The notes beneath the pieces were generated by a model. The model did not search any database. It saw only the letters and a list, made by a program, of their open reading frames with translations, and was not told the origin of the DNA. Made by a program: the position numbers and the translations under genes. A stretch of 64,000 bases of DNA from Methylocella silvestris BL2 (lineage in GTDB: Bacteria; Pseudomonadota; Alphaproteobacteria; Rhizobiales; Beijerinckiaceae), in the NCBI RefSeq assembly GCF_000021745.1, contig NC_011666.1:1054001-1118000 (forward strand). The letters run 5' to 3'. This document shows, in pieces, positions 8,496-16,847 of the stretch; the stretch's first letter is position 1; every line of letters begins with the position of its first letter.

Positions 8496-9061
8496 GCGGG
8501 GAGAATCGCCCGGACATCAAGACCCTCGCTTCGCTGGTGTTCGAGGATGGCGAGCGGGCAAACTTCATTGTCGAGGCCTTTGTCGCGGAGCTTTCCGCCG
8601 AGGGCTACAGGCTTGGCGGCGTGATCCAGCTCACGGAGGCGGCGCAAAGCTGCGATTGCCGGGACACCGAGCTTCGCAATGTCGAAACCGGCCAGACCTT
8701 CTCGATTCTTCAGGATCTTGGCCGGCAATCGCAATCCTGTCGCGTCGATCCGGGCGCGATCGCCAGAGCCGCCGGCGAGATCGCCGGGGCGCTCGAACGA
8801 TCCCCCGACCTTCTGTTCATCAATCGCTTCGGCAAGCTTGAGATCGAGGGCAAGGGCCTCTACGCCGAAATCGGCGCGGCCGCCATGGCCGGCGTGCCGA
8901 CGCTCGTCTGCGTGCCGATGCGCTTTCTGGGGGCCTGGCGGAATTTCACCATGGGCCTCGACGAGGAGCTGCCCTGTTCGGCCGAAGCGCTGCGGCGCTG
9001 GTGGAGCGCATTCGCCGTCGGAGGCGCCGTCGCGACGATTCGGGCTGGCGCGGCGTCTTGA
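8492..9061 (+). CDS. DUF2478-type protein (NTPase-like fold, molybdenum-linked)
   Basis: 189 residues resembling the DUF2478 family, which is often found beside molybdenum genes. The recognisable core is LFINRFGKLEIEGKGL (~residues 109-124), reminiscent of the Walker B region of THEP1-like nucleoside triphosphatases. I see no clear Walker A in the N-terminus, so nucleotide binding is doubtful. A SCDC motif near residue 54 and further cysteines at ~83 and ~140 could bind metal. The gene overlaps tusA by 4 nt and the NUDIX gene by at least 4 nt, giving a tightly coupled trio. Function unknown. Confidence 0.7.
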   Translation: MSGENRPDIKTLASLVFEDGERANFIVEAFVAELSAEGYRLGGVIQLTEAAQSCDCRDTELRNVETGQTFSILQDLGRQSQSCRVDPGAIARAAGEIAGALERSPDLLFINRFGKLEIEGKGLYAEIGAAAMAGVPTLVCVPMRFLGAWRNFTMGLDEELPCSAEALRRWWSAFAVGGAVATIRAGAAS

Positions 9062-9786
9062 GCGCATATGAGCCGCCTCACATTGAAGACGTCGACGAGC
9101 TGATCATCAAAATCGAAGAAAAGGGCTGGGCCTTTGCGAGCGATCAGGCAGCGGAGATCGACCTGCACTGGCAAAAGCTGCGCGAGGCCAATCCGCATCT
9201 TTTCAACGGCCGCGTCTTTCTGAATTTCGAGCGCGCGCTGGAGACGCGAAACGATCGGCGAATTTTGTCGGGCGTCGCCGCCGCGGTCGATTTCAAGGCC
9301 TTCCTGGCCTGGCGCGATTTCGGCTTTCCCGATGTTGAAACGCGCAATTGCTTTGCGATGGCGGCGCTCGTCTCGGCTGACGGCGCCTTCATGCTCGGAC
9401 GTATGAGCGAATCGACCGCCAATGCCGGAAAAATCTATTTTCCGGCCGGCACCCCCGACCTCAGCGACGTCGTCGGCGACCGCCTCGACCTTGAAGGCAG
9501 CGTCGCGCGTGAATTATTGGAGGAGACGGGGATCGCAGCCGACGAAGTCGCCTTCGACGCCGGCTGGCGCGTCGTTTTCGAGGGACCGCGCATCGCCTGC
9601 ATGAAGACGACGCGTTCGCAGCTCACCGCGTCGCAAATCGAGGCGCAGTTTCGCGCCTTCGCCAAGCATCAGAAAAGCCCGGAGTTCTCCGCGCTGCATC
9701 CGGTGTTTTCCGAAGCCGATCTTGTCGCGGACAGGATGCCCGATTTCACGCTGCGCTATCTGCGCGACGAGTTGGCGAAAGCCTAA
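9058..9786 (+). CDS. NUDIX hydrolase
   Basis: 242-residue NUDIX-fold pyrophosphohydrolase. The box is recognisable around residues 140-165: FPAGTPDLSD then GSVARELLEETGI, the REUxEExGU core with its metal-binding glutamates. Substrate unknown. The start is placed at a TTG (9058) that overlaps the upstream stop as TTGA; this removes an Arg-rich segment running back to a GTG at 9001 that lies inside the DUF2478 gene. It is the third gene of the tusA operon and ends 4 nt into the convergent lipoprotein gene. Confidence 0.85.
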   Translation: MSAYEPPHIEDVDELIIKIEEKGWAFASDQAAEIDLHWQKLREANPHLFNGRVFLNFERALETRNDRRILSGVAAAVDFKAFLAWRDFGFPDVETRNCFAMAALVSADGAFMLGRMSESTANAGKIYFPAGTPDLSDVVGDRLDLEGSVARELLEETGIAADEVAFDAGWRVVFEGPRIACMKTTRSQLTASQIEAQFRAFAKHQKSPEFSALHPVFSEADLVADRMPDFTLRYLRDELAKA

Positions 9787-10151
9787 GCCCGGTAGCCGTG
9801 CTTCGCTTTGGTGGCGCGCAAAATGGCGAGCGCTTCGCCGTCCTGCCCCGCCGCGCAGGCGCCCGCCGCGCGCGACAGATCGGCGGCCATCGAATCATAG
9901 ACCGAGCGATTGACATTGCCGGTCTTGACGTCCGACCAGATGACTTTCTGGAAGTCGTCCAACGGTCCGGAACAGGAAGCGGCTGCGGGGAGCGCCGGCC
10001 AGTTCGGCGGCGAGGGCATTGTCGGGCCGCCCGAGGATGGCGCGGCGGCGACCGGCGCGGAATAAGGGACGCTCGAGATCTGATTGCAGCCTCCGAGCGT
10101 GGCCGCTGCGCCAAACAACAATACCGCCAGAATCATCCGCTGCATCTTCAA
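9783..10151 (-). CDS. Small periplasmic lipoprotein
   Basis: 122 residues. The N-terminus MKMQRMILAVLLFGAAATLGGCN is a lipoprotein signal with lipobox LGGC; the cysteine at ~22 would be acylated. A Pro/Ser/Ala-rich linker follows, then a compact domain with two cysteines (AAASCSGPLDDF and AGACAAGQ) that could form a disulfide. The middle reads KVIWSDVKTGNVNRSVYDSM. It resembles uncharacterised Hyphomicrobiales lipoproteins; no function can be given. It is convergent with the NUDIX gene, overlapping by 4 nt. Confidence 0.75.
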   Translation of the reverse strand: MKMQRMILAVLLFGAAATLGGCNQISSVPYSAPVAAAPSSGGPTMPSPPNWPALPAAASCSGPLDDFQKVIWSDVKTGNVNRSVYDSMAADLSRAAGACAAGQDGEALAILRATKAKHGYRA

Positions 10152-10195
10152 CCCCGCCGGAAAGACGCCCCAATTTCACCGGCCCTTCTCGCCTG

Positions 10196-11395
10196 TCAAG
10201 CGGGCGCGGCGCGATACAGCCAATCGTAACGCGCAAGCAGGCGTTCGCCGCCCATCGCCCGCAAGGCGAGATCGCGCGCGAAGGCGGCAGGTCCGGAAAG
10301 ATGATAGATGCGCTCCTGCGCGCGCGATTCGAGCTGGACGCGGCTCGCCCGGGGAAGCCGGCTTGCGCCATAGGCGCTCAGCGCCCCCGGAATATCGCCA
10401 CCCGCTTTCACTCTGCCGAGCGCTGCGCCGAGCGCGCCGGCGTCCTCGATCGCCTGCGCCGCGCCCTGAGCCAGGAACGGCAGCATCGGATGGGCGGCGT
10501 CGCCCAGCAGCGCGACGCGCCCGGCGCTCCAGCCCGGCAGCGGGTCGCGATCGTGCAGGCGCCATTTGCGCCATTCGCCGGCGCCGGCGAGCAAAGCGCG
10601 CGCGCTTTCATGCCAGCCTTTGAACGTCTCTACGAGTTCGGCGGGATCGGCGGCGTTCGACCAGAATGGTCCCTCATCGGCCTTCCCCTGCTCCTGCGCG
10701 ACGATGGCGACGACATTGACGACGGAGCCGCCGCGCAAAGGGTAATGCACGAGATGCGCCTTGCGACCGAGCCACAGGCAGCTTTCCGGGCGGAGCGCCT
10801 CGGGCGGCGCGCGATCGGCCGGAACCAGCGCGCGCCAGGCGGCGCGACGCGACATATTCAGCGCGTCATCTCCGCCAAGAAGCCTGCCGCGCACGAGGGA
10901 GCGCGAACCATCGGCGCCTATCAGACAATCGCCCGCAACTTCAAAGCGCGTCATTCCCTTGCGCAGCGCCGCGGTGACGCCGCCTGGCCCCGATGCGAAG
11001 CCGGTGAGCGCGACGCCTGTATGAAGCGCGATCGCCTCCTGTCCCGCCGCGGCGTCGAGCAGCGCGCGCTGCAGGTCGGCGCGATGGGCGAGAAGATAGG
11101 GCGCCCCCCAGCGGCTTTCGGCACGATCGAGCCGCATGAGCGCGAGCGTCGCGCCGTCACGCGCGCGCAGCACGCGCACGGCCTTTGGCGCGAGGCTTGT
11201 TCGGCCGAGCCTTTCGAGCACGCCGATTTGACGCAGGATCGCGGTGGCGTTGGGCGACAGTTGCAGTCCCGCGCCGACCGCCTCGATGACCGGAGCAGAT
11301 TCGAACAGACTGACGCGCCAGCCCGTTGCGGCAAGGAAAAGCGCGGCGCTGAGGCCGCCGATCCCCGCCCCGGCAATCAGGGCATGCCCAGACAT
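10196..11395 (-). CDS. FAD-dependent aromatic-type monooxygenase
   Basis: 399-residue flavoprotein of the salicylate hydroxylase / PHBH-like group A monooxygenases. The Rossmann dinucleotide fold starts at ALIAGAGIGGLSAALFLA (5-22) with the Glu of the second strand (LFES). The DG motif is CLIGADGSRSLVRG (~156) and the GD motif is RVALLGDAAHPMLPFLAQGA (~292), both binding FAD and NAD(P)H. The substrate cannot be read from sequence; phenolic or ubiquinone-precursor hydroxylation are options. No partner gene in an operon; the zinc-finger gene lies just upstream in the same direction. Confidence 0.85.
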   Translation of the reverse strand: MSGHALIAGAGIGGLSAALFLAATGWRVSLFESAPVIEAVGAGLQLSPNATAILRQIGVLERLGRTSLAPKAVRVLRARDGATLALMRLDRAESRWGAPYLLAHRADLQRALLDAAAGQEAIALHTGVALTGFASGPGGVTAALRKGMTRFEVAGDCLIGADGSRSLVRGRLLGGDDALNMSRRAAWRALVPADRAPPEALRPESCLWLGRKAHLVHYPLRGGSVVNVVAIVAQEQGKADEGPFWSNAADPAELVETFKGWHESARALLAGAGEWRKWRLHDRDPLPGWSAGRVALLGDAAHPMLPFLAQGAAQAIEDAGALGAALGRVKAGGDIPGALSAYGASRLPRASRVQLESRAQERIYHLSGPAAFARDLALRAMGGERLLARYDWLYRAAPA

Positions 11396-11417
11396 TTATA
11401 AAAAAGCCAGCGAGGCG

Positions 11418-11672
11418 TTATGCCGCGGCGGACGTCGACTGCGGATCGAAGACGCATTCGGGCGGCTCGCACGGCCCGCGCAGCGAGGCGTCAAACACAT
11501 AGAGCGTCGAACAATAGGGGCAGATCGCTTCATCGGCGTCGCCCATGTCGATGAAGATATGCGGATGGTCGAATGGCGGCAGCGCGCCGACGCACATAAA
11601 TTCCCTCGCGCTGACTCGCACGCGCGGAACGCCAGGCTGATTGTGGAAATGCGGCGTCGCATGAGCGGCCAT
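11418..11672 (-). CDS. Zinc-finger domain protein (NDUFS6-like, zf-CHCC)
   Basis: 84 residues. Zinc ligands are C-x(n)-H ... CPYC: Cys in FMCVGALPPFDHPHIF and the pair AICPYCSTLY. This is the bacterial homologue of the mitochondrial complex I accessory subunit NDUFS6, widespread in alphaproteobacteria. Here it is not beside nuo genes, as usual for bacteria. The ATG at 11672 gives MAAHATPHFHN, typical for the family. Confidence 0.85.
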   Translation of the reverse strand: MAAHATPHFHNQPGVPRVRVSAREFMCVGALPPFDHPHIFIDMGDADEAICPYCSTLYVFDASLRGPCEPPECVFDPQSTSAAA

Positions 11673-11739
11673 GATCTCTTAATCCCGTTATGAAGGCTGC
11701 TAAAGCATAAGCGGCGGCGGGCGGCTTGAACAGGCCCGG

Positions 11740-12879
11740 TCAGAATTTGAGCTGCGAATGGCGGCGGGCGACCGCGCCCTCGCCTTCAGGGTCGTCGAGT
11801 TCGTCGAGAATAACGGAAAGATCGACGCGGAAATTGGCGTTGAGATATTTTGCCTCGACCTTCTGGCGCCCACGCTCGCCCATCTCCCGCGCGAAATCCG
11901 GCTTCGACAGCAAATCATGAAGCCGCGCCGTCAGCGTGGAAATATCGGCCGGGTCGACCACGAAACCTTCGACGCCGTCCGTGACGACTTCGCTCGCGGC
12001 GCCGTGGATGCTGCAGATGACCGGCAAGCCATATTGCCAGGCCTCAAGATAGACGATGCCAAACCCCTCCTTGTCCGACGGCATGGCGAAGACGCAGGCC
12101 GAAGCATAGGCCGCCTGCAGGGTTTCGACGTCGACAAGCCCGCGGAAGGAAACCACATCGTCGACGCCAAGCTCGCGCGTGAGCGCTTCAAGCTCTGGAC
12201 GCAGCGCGCCTTCGCCGATGATCTCATAGGACACGTCCGGCAGGACCTTCCGCAAGGCGGCGACGGCGGCGATCATTTCATGGACGTTCTTGGCGCGTTC
12301 CCCAGCGCTGAGGCGCGTCACGGTCAAGATCGAGAAAGGCCGTCGCGCCGGGGCCGGAACCTCGAGCCCGATATGATCGACCGCATTCGGCAGGATGCGG
12401 AATTTTTCGAGCGGGACGCCGAATTCGCGGCTCATTACGGCGGCGGTATAGCGGCTCACGGAAACGATTCGGGTCACGGCTTTCAGGAATAGATGTTCGC
12501 TCAGCTTGCGCGGCCGATTTTGGCTGTTCCAGGCTTCAAAACCATGCACAAACAACACGATCGGCAGACGGGGACGAAACAGCCGAACGGCGATCGCCAG
12601 CGGCAACAAGTTGATATGGCAGACCAGAAGCGCATCGGCTTCGAATACGCCGCTCCAGAAAGCTCCAGCGAAAAATGCAAGCCTTGATTTCGGCGCGACC
12701 AATTCGACGCCGGGAAGCGTGGGGAGTGCCACATCGGCGTCATCATCGACAAAGGCGCGCACAGGGAGCTCGCCGGCGTCGAGGGCGCGGCGGCCCAAAT
12801 TTTGAAACAACCTGCGATTGAAGCTTTGCAGTCCTCCAACCTTGGAATAGGTCTGGAGAGCGCAAGCGACGGTGCGCAT
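11740..12879 (-). CDS. GT4 family glycosyltransferase
   Basis: 379-residue GT-B fold retaining glycosyltransferase. N-terminal half: HINLLPLA and FVHGFEAWN. C-terminal GT4 domain: ILPNAVD (~186), LTVTRLSAGERAKN (~206-219), YEIIGEGALRPELE, FAMPSDKEGFGIVYLEAWQYGLPVICS with the donor-binding EX7E pattern. The start is set at MRTVACALQTY (12879), where homologous proteins begin; an in-frame ATG 72 nt earlier adds an unlike segment. Last gene of a leftward polysaccharide block with a CgeB-like enzyme, gmhB and a GT9. Confidence 0.85.
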   Translation of the reverse strand: MRTVACALQTYSKVGGLQSFNRRLFQNLGRRALDAGELPVRAFVDDDADVALPTLPGVELVAPKSRLAFFAGAFWSGVFEADALLVCHINLLPLAIAVRLFRPRLPIVLFVHGFEAWNSQNRPRKLSEHLFLKAVTRIVSVSRYTAAVMSREFGVPLEKFRILPNAVDHIGLEVPAPARRPFSILTVTRLSAGERAKNVHEMIAAVAALRKVLPDVSYEIIGEGALRPELEALTRELGVDDVVSFRGLVDVETLQAAYASACVFAMPSDKEGFGIVYLEAWQYGLPVICSIHGAASEVVTDGVEGFVVDPADISTLTARLHDLLSKPDFAREMGERGRQKVEAKYLNANFRVDLSVILDELDDPEGEGAVARRHSQLKF

Positions 12880-13297
12880 CTTCGTAAATGCCAAATGGGA
12901 ATGGATTGCGTTCGCGCCGATGGTCAAACACTCCGCAGGCTTGTCGAACATACCAATGCATTAAGCTGCGGCGCTAACGAGCACAGTGGAATGGCATTTT
13001 CGTTAAGTCTTTCGGAAATTTACCATGGCAGTAAATGCCGCGCCATAGCCGCCGTCGATTTTTGCTCCTTGCAAAACGCCGCGCCTTGTTTCGAGTAAAT
13101 AAAGATGAAATTTCGCATTTGCGAATTTTAACGCTGCGGAGTCTGCGTTACAAGACATTGTCAGCTTTGCCTCATAAACTTCGACTTCGCGCTGGACGGC
13201 GCCAAAAACCGCGCGACGGGCCGCTGGAGCTCGCTCTTCGACGCGAACCCGGCTCGCTGATCAGGCCGCTCGGTCCAGCCAAGAGAGCGAAACACGC
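12880..13297. other. Intergenic region between two glycosyltransferase genes
   Basis: 418 nt with visibly lower GC than the genes, especially 13015-13160. It probably carries the promoter of the GT4 gene (minus strand), but no hexamer pair stands out. Frames crossing it are Arg/Ser-rich and unlike coding sequence. Confidence 0.4.
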
Positions 13298-14338
13298 TCA
13301 AGCGTCCGCCTTCGCCTCCAGCGCCGCATTGACGATCTTGCTCAGCAGCGCTTCATTAAAGTCGCCGTTCTCACGCACGCGACGGCGTCCGGCCTCGGCG
13401 ATCTCCCTGATGCGGCCCGGCTGTTGCAGCAAGGACAGGCAAAGGTCGGCGCATTCGTCGGGACCGTCAAAGAAAATCGCCTCTTCGCCGTCCTTATACA
13501 TTTCGAGATGGTCGCTCGTGCGTTCGGCGCAAAACAGCGTGCCGATGGCCGGGATCTCCAGGCTTCTTGTTGTATGCAGATCCTCATTGCCCTTTGAAAG
13601 AAGCCCGATCGCGATGGAAGCTCCGCTGATCGCTTTCACATAGTCGCGACCGTTGAGGGGGCCGAGCGCGACATGCGCGCGTATCGCATCATACTCCGCC
13701 GCCTTGTTCCACCTTGGGCCGTAGATCCGCAGGGGAACGCCGCGTTCGATCAAGCGCAGCATGAAAGGACCGCGCTCCGCCATCCAGGTGCCGACAAAAG
13801 CCACTTTGGCGGCAAAGCGCGATTGGTCCGCGTCCGACAATGATATTGGCCGATGCACGTCCTCATCCGCCGCGAATCTGACTTCAAGGACGCGTCTCGC
13901 CCCAGCCTGCTTCGCCGGTCCGACGCTCGAATGCCGGGGCGTGACGACAAGATCGTAATAAGGCAGCGCATCAAGAAAGAGGCGCCATTTCCGCCCGTCG
14001 CGTGGAACATACGGATTATCCTGATTGTAGTTCACGACCACCTTGGCGATTTTCTTCAACCGCCTGACGCTGGAGGCGTTGACGAGATCGCCGTGATCGA
14101 CGAACGCAACGTCGAACGTCTTGTCGGCGATGTGTTGAAACAGCCAACGCTCGGCGATCCAGTCGAGGCCGAGACATCCGGTGCGAAAAATCCACGCGTC
14201 GGTCAGGGCCATTGGCGCGGGCAGACTGTCGAGCGGAAGACCAACGTCGGCGACAAAGACGTCATGTCCCAGCCTGCGGAAAGCGTCGATCCGCTGGATC
14301 GCTGTTCCTTCTTCGGGCCCGAGATACAAAATTTTCAT
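13298..14338 (-). CDS. CgeB-like glycosyltransferase
   Basis: 346-residue protein related to the CgeB / Glyco_trans_1_2 group. Opens MKILYLGPEEGTAIQRIDAFRRLGHDV and has the characteristic VVVNYNQDNPYVPRDG, a DLVVTPRHSS segment, VAFVGTWMAERGPFM, IAIGLLSKGNEDLHTTRSLEIPA and EAIFFDGPDE. Probably a GT-B transferase decorating a surface glycan. The ATG at 14338 is used; the frame continues 12 nt upstream through GTG and TTG codons. It lies 127 nt downstream of gmhB in the same direction. Confidence 0.75.
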   Translation of the reverse strand: MKILYLGPEEGTAIQRIDAFRRLGHDVFVADVGLPLDSLPAPMALTDAWIFRTGCLGLDWIAERWLFQHIADKTFDVAFVDHGDLVNASSVRRLKKIAKVVVNYNQDNPYVPRDGRKWRLFLDALPYYDLVVTPRHSSVGPAKQAGARRVLEVRFAADEDVHRPISLSDADQSRFAAKVAFVGTWMAERGPFMLRLIERGVPLRIYGPRWNKAAEYDAIRAHVALGPLNGRDYVKAISGASIAIGLLSKGNEDLHTTRSLEIPAIGTLFCAERTSDHLEMYKDGEEAIFFDGPDECADLCLSLLQQPGRIREIAEAGRRRVRENGDFNEALLSKIVNAALEAKADA

Positions 14339-14465
14339 CGATTTCACCAAAGAATGACTAAGAGAGTGCGCGGCGAGCGCCCATTTTGTCCACGATCAGG
14401 CAGGCGTTCACGCTCCCGCTCCAAGTTTGCATCGACGTCGCCATCCGATCTCTTTCGCCCTGACG

Positions 14466-15035
14466 CTAAAGAGCGCTCCGCGCAACATCTTGCAGCGCCA
14501 GAAGGCGATCGATCTCCCCGCTTGCGTCTAGGAGATCGCGGCAGATCGGAACGCCCTCGTCCCGCGCCCGTTCGGCGTCGAGATAGCCGTGGCCGGTGAC
14601 AACAAGAAGACCGGCCGCGCCGACCGCCGCGGCGAGTTCGACGTCGGACCATTTATCACCGATGACGAAAGACCGCGCAGGGTCGAGATCGAGATCGCGC
14701 GCCGCATCTTGAATCATACCCGGCGAGGGCTTGCGGCACGCGCATTCTTCGCCCGGCGCATGCGGGCAGCGATACCATCCGGCAATTTCGACGCCCTCGC
14801 GCGCGAGCAAATCCCTCACGCGATCCTGTACCGCGTCAGCCTGCTCGACCGAAAAATAGCCGCGGCCGATCCCCGACTGGTTGGAGACGACGACCAGGGG
14901 AAAGCCGCGCCGCGCCATCGACTTCAACCCGTCCACGGCGCCGGGTAGCAGCGCGACCTGATCCGGATCGGACGGATAGTTCTTCTCGACAATAATCGTC
15001 CCGTCCCGATCGAGAAAAATGGCTGGCGAAGGCAT
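14466..15035 (-). CDS. gmhB: D-glycero-beta-D-manno-heptose 1,7-bisphosphate 7-phosphatase
   Basis: 189-residue HAD phosphatase in ADP-heptose synthesis for the LPS inner core. Motif I is FLDRDGTI at residues ~7-14, motif II VVSNQSGIGRG, and the zinc site of GmhB is visible as CPHAPGEECACRKPSPGM. Motif III is FVIGDKWSDVE. The ATG at 15035 has AAGGA about 8 nt upstream. Neighbouring GT9 (heptosyltransferase family) on the same strand supports an LPS-core role. Confidence 0.9.
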   Translation of the reverse strand: MPSPAIFLDRDGTIIVEKNYPSDPDQVALLPGAVDGLKSMARRGFPLVVVSNQSGIGRGYFSVEQADAVQDRVRDLLAREGVEIAGWYRCPHAPGEECACRKPSPGMIQDAARDLDLDPARSFVIGDKWSDVELAAAVGAAGLLVVTGHGYLDAERARDEGVPICRDLLDASGEIDRLLALQDVARSAL

Positions 15036-15120
15036 GCGCAATCCTTGAGCGTAAATCATCAGGCACAAACGGCGCCAGTTGCAAAATGGCCGCCTATGAT
15101 CCAGCGAGCGGCGGCGCGCT

Positions 15121-16266
15121 TTACGTGCCGGCGTTCGGGCCGCCGGCGGCAAGCCCCGGGAGAACGTCGCGCACCTCATGGGCCATCTCCTCGACGCGAA
15201 CCTTGTCGATGCCGTCGAGGCGGTGAATGATTCGATGATTGGGCCCATAGGGATGCCAGCGGCGCGGCCGGTTCAGAGCGCCGAAAGGCGCGACGCAGGT
15301 CACGCCCATGGCGGCGGCAAGATGCATCGGCCCCGAATCATGCCCGACAAACAGGCTCGCCCGGGCTAGCGCCGCGGCGCTTTCGCGCGGCGCCAGTTGA
15401 CCGCAGGCGTTGACGATCATCCCCGGCCATCCGGGCGTCACCTTCTCCACCGCTCCGGCCTCGTCGGCGGCGCCAAGGAACAGCAGCCCGTAGCCGCCAT
15501 GGGTAAGGGCAAGATCCTTCAGCAGCCGGCGCCAGTTCTCCTCGCCCCAATGATTGGCTGCGGACTTGCCGCCCATGTTCACGCCGATGAAGCGGCCGCC
15601 CCCGAAAGGCGCAAGAGCGGCCTCCCCGGCCTCTTTTTCTACGTCCGTGACCTTGAGATCCCAATTCTTGCGGTCGTCGAGATCGATTGGCCCCAGCTCT
15701 CTAAGGGTGCGCGCAAGCCGCACGCTTTCCATCGCGCCAAAGCCTTCCGCATCATGAATGAGGATCTGAACATCCGGCGCGAGCGGAGCGCCGATGATGC
15801 GCTTGATGCCGCTGAAGCGGAAAAACAATATGTCGCGAATGACGAGCAAGCGATTGAGCCGCGGCGTCAGATAGACCAGCGTCGTCGCCTCGAGCGCCTT
15901 GAGGCGCCGCGACAATTTCCACATTTCGCGGATCGAGCGCGTCTTGATCGGATAATCGACAACGCCATGGATGAGACCCGATCCGCCAAGGATCAGTTCG
16001 AGCGCGGCGGCCTTTTTGGAGACCGGGACATTGGTCAAGACATAGCGCTCGGCGTCGGGAAACGCTTCCGCCAGCTTGTGGAAACAGGGCAAAGCGACGA
16101 CCGTATCGCCAAGGCTGCCAATTCGGTAGATCAAGATGCGCCGACGGGCTTTGCTCGCGTCTTGGCCGGCGGCTGCTGCGTCCGGCTCGTCCTGTTCCTG
16201 ATAGGTTTTGAGCAGCCCGGCATCATCGACGGTGACTTTGTTCAAGGCGTCGACCTGGTTCGGCAT
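15121..16266 (-). CDS. GT9 family (heptosyltransferase-like) glycosyltransferase
   Basis: 381 residues. GT9 marks: RRILIYRIGSLGDTVVALPCF (~42-62), GVNMGGKSAANHWGEENW (~237-254), FVGHDSGPMHLAAAMGV (~317-333) and a C-terminal FGALNRPRRWHP. The N-terminal 40 residues are polar and Ala/Asp-rich, unusual for the family, and may be a non-conserved extension; a start nearer RRRILIY would also work. Acts at the cytoplasmic face of the inner membrane on lipid A core or a related glycolipid. First gene of the leftward block GT9-gmhB-CgeB-GT4. Confidence 0.85.
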   Translation of the reverse strand: MPNQVDALNKVTVDDAGLLKTYQEQDEPDAAAAGQDASKARRRILIYRIGSLGDTVVALPCFHKLAEAFPDAERYVLTNVPVSKKAAALELILGGSGLIHGVVDYPIKTRSIREMWKLSRRLKALEATTLVYLTPRLNRLLVIRDILFFRFSGIKRIIGAPLAPDVQILIHDAEGFGAMESVRLARTLRELGPIDLDDRKNWDLKVTDVEKEAGEAALAPFGGGRFIGVNMGGKSAANHWGEENWRRLLKDLALTHGGYGLLFLGAADEAGAVEKVTPGWPGMIVNACGQLAPRESAAALARASLFVGHDSGPMHLAAAMGVTCVAPFGALNRPRRWHPYGPNHRIIHRLDGIDKVRVEEMAHEVRDVLPGLAAGGPNAGT

Positions 16267-16299
16267 GATCGCGAAGATCCTTTAAGTTGTCGTCTGCCC

Positions 16300-16337
16300 G
16301 CTTGCAGAACTTCGCCGCGCAAGCTTGGTCTGCAAGC
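16300..16337. repeat. 9-bp inverted repeat upstream of GT9 gene
   Basis: GCTTGCAGA (16300-16308) and TCTGCAAGC (16329-16337) are exact inverted copies with a 20-nt spacer, 34-71 nt before the GT9 start. It may act as an operator or a leader hairpin. Confidence 0.4.
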
Positions 16338-16530
16338 CTCAGCCATGCAAGCCCCGAGCAGAACGTCGGCTGCGCCCGCGACGTTCGATAATTTTTTAAC
16401 TTCGGGCAGGACGGCCCGACCCGGCGTTGCTCTTTATGCACAAGGCTACTTTAGCGCTGCTCGCGCCTGTTTCGATCCTCTTGACTGGTTTTCTTGGGTG
16501 CGATCCAGATCGCAGGTCTAGACCACTACT

Positions 16531-16564
16531 GTGACCAGAACGCCGCGCTATTGGCGGGGGTCAC
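16531..16564. repeat. Two-part hairpin in the gmk/GT9 gap
   Basis: GTGACC...GGTCAC encloses CGCC...GGCG with an 8-nt loop. No T-tract follows on either strand, so it is not a clear terminator. Confidence 0.35.
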
Positions 16565-16847
16565 AGGCGATTCATGCTGTTTCCCTACCATAAGCAGCGC
16601 TTGAAAAAAAGCGTGGCCGCAAGCTTGGCCGCCGACGCTTTCGCGCGTTTTGAAGGGATTAGACGGCCGCGCTCGCGTTAAAGATGCGCTTTTCGCCCGT
16701 CAGGTTGAACCGGACAAGCTTCCGCCTATCGTGGAGCGCCAGCGGCGGCGCGCGCTTCCGCAAGTTCAGCCCGATCGACGCGACGATCCGCCACATAAAC
16801 CGCCCGGCCCAGCCCGGCTCGGCCTCGCCTTCGCCCGGCGCAGCGGC

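Larger units (their letters stand above)
16267..16847. other. Intergenic region upstream of the GT9 gene
   Basis: 581 nt without a convincing gene. It holds two inverted repeats (16300-16337, 16531-16564), the perfect palindrome GGTCTAGACC (16515-16524) and an AT-rich patch near 16390-16400. A 35-codon frame from 16574 has no coding character. A leftward promoter for the glycan block is likely here. Confidence 0.45.

Noticed and set aside
10019-11401. 460-codon rightward frame opposite the FAD monooxygenase
   Set aside because: Arg/Ala-rich shadow; both FAD motifs lie on the minus strand.
16574-16681. 35-codon rightward frame in the gmk/GT9 gap
   Set aside because: Arg/Ala/Lys-rich, no ribosome site and no helix or motif.
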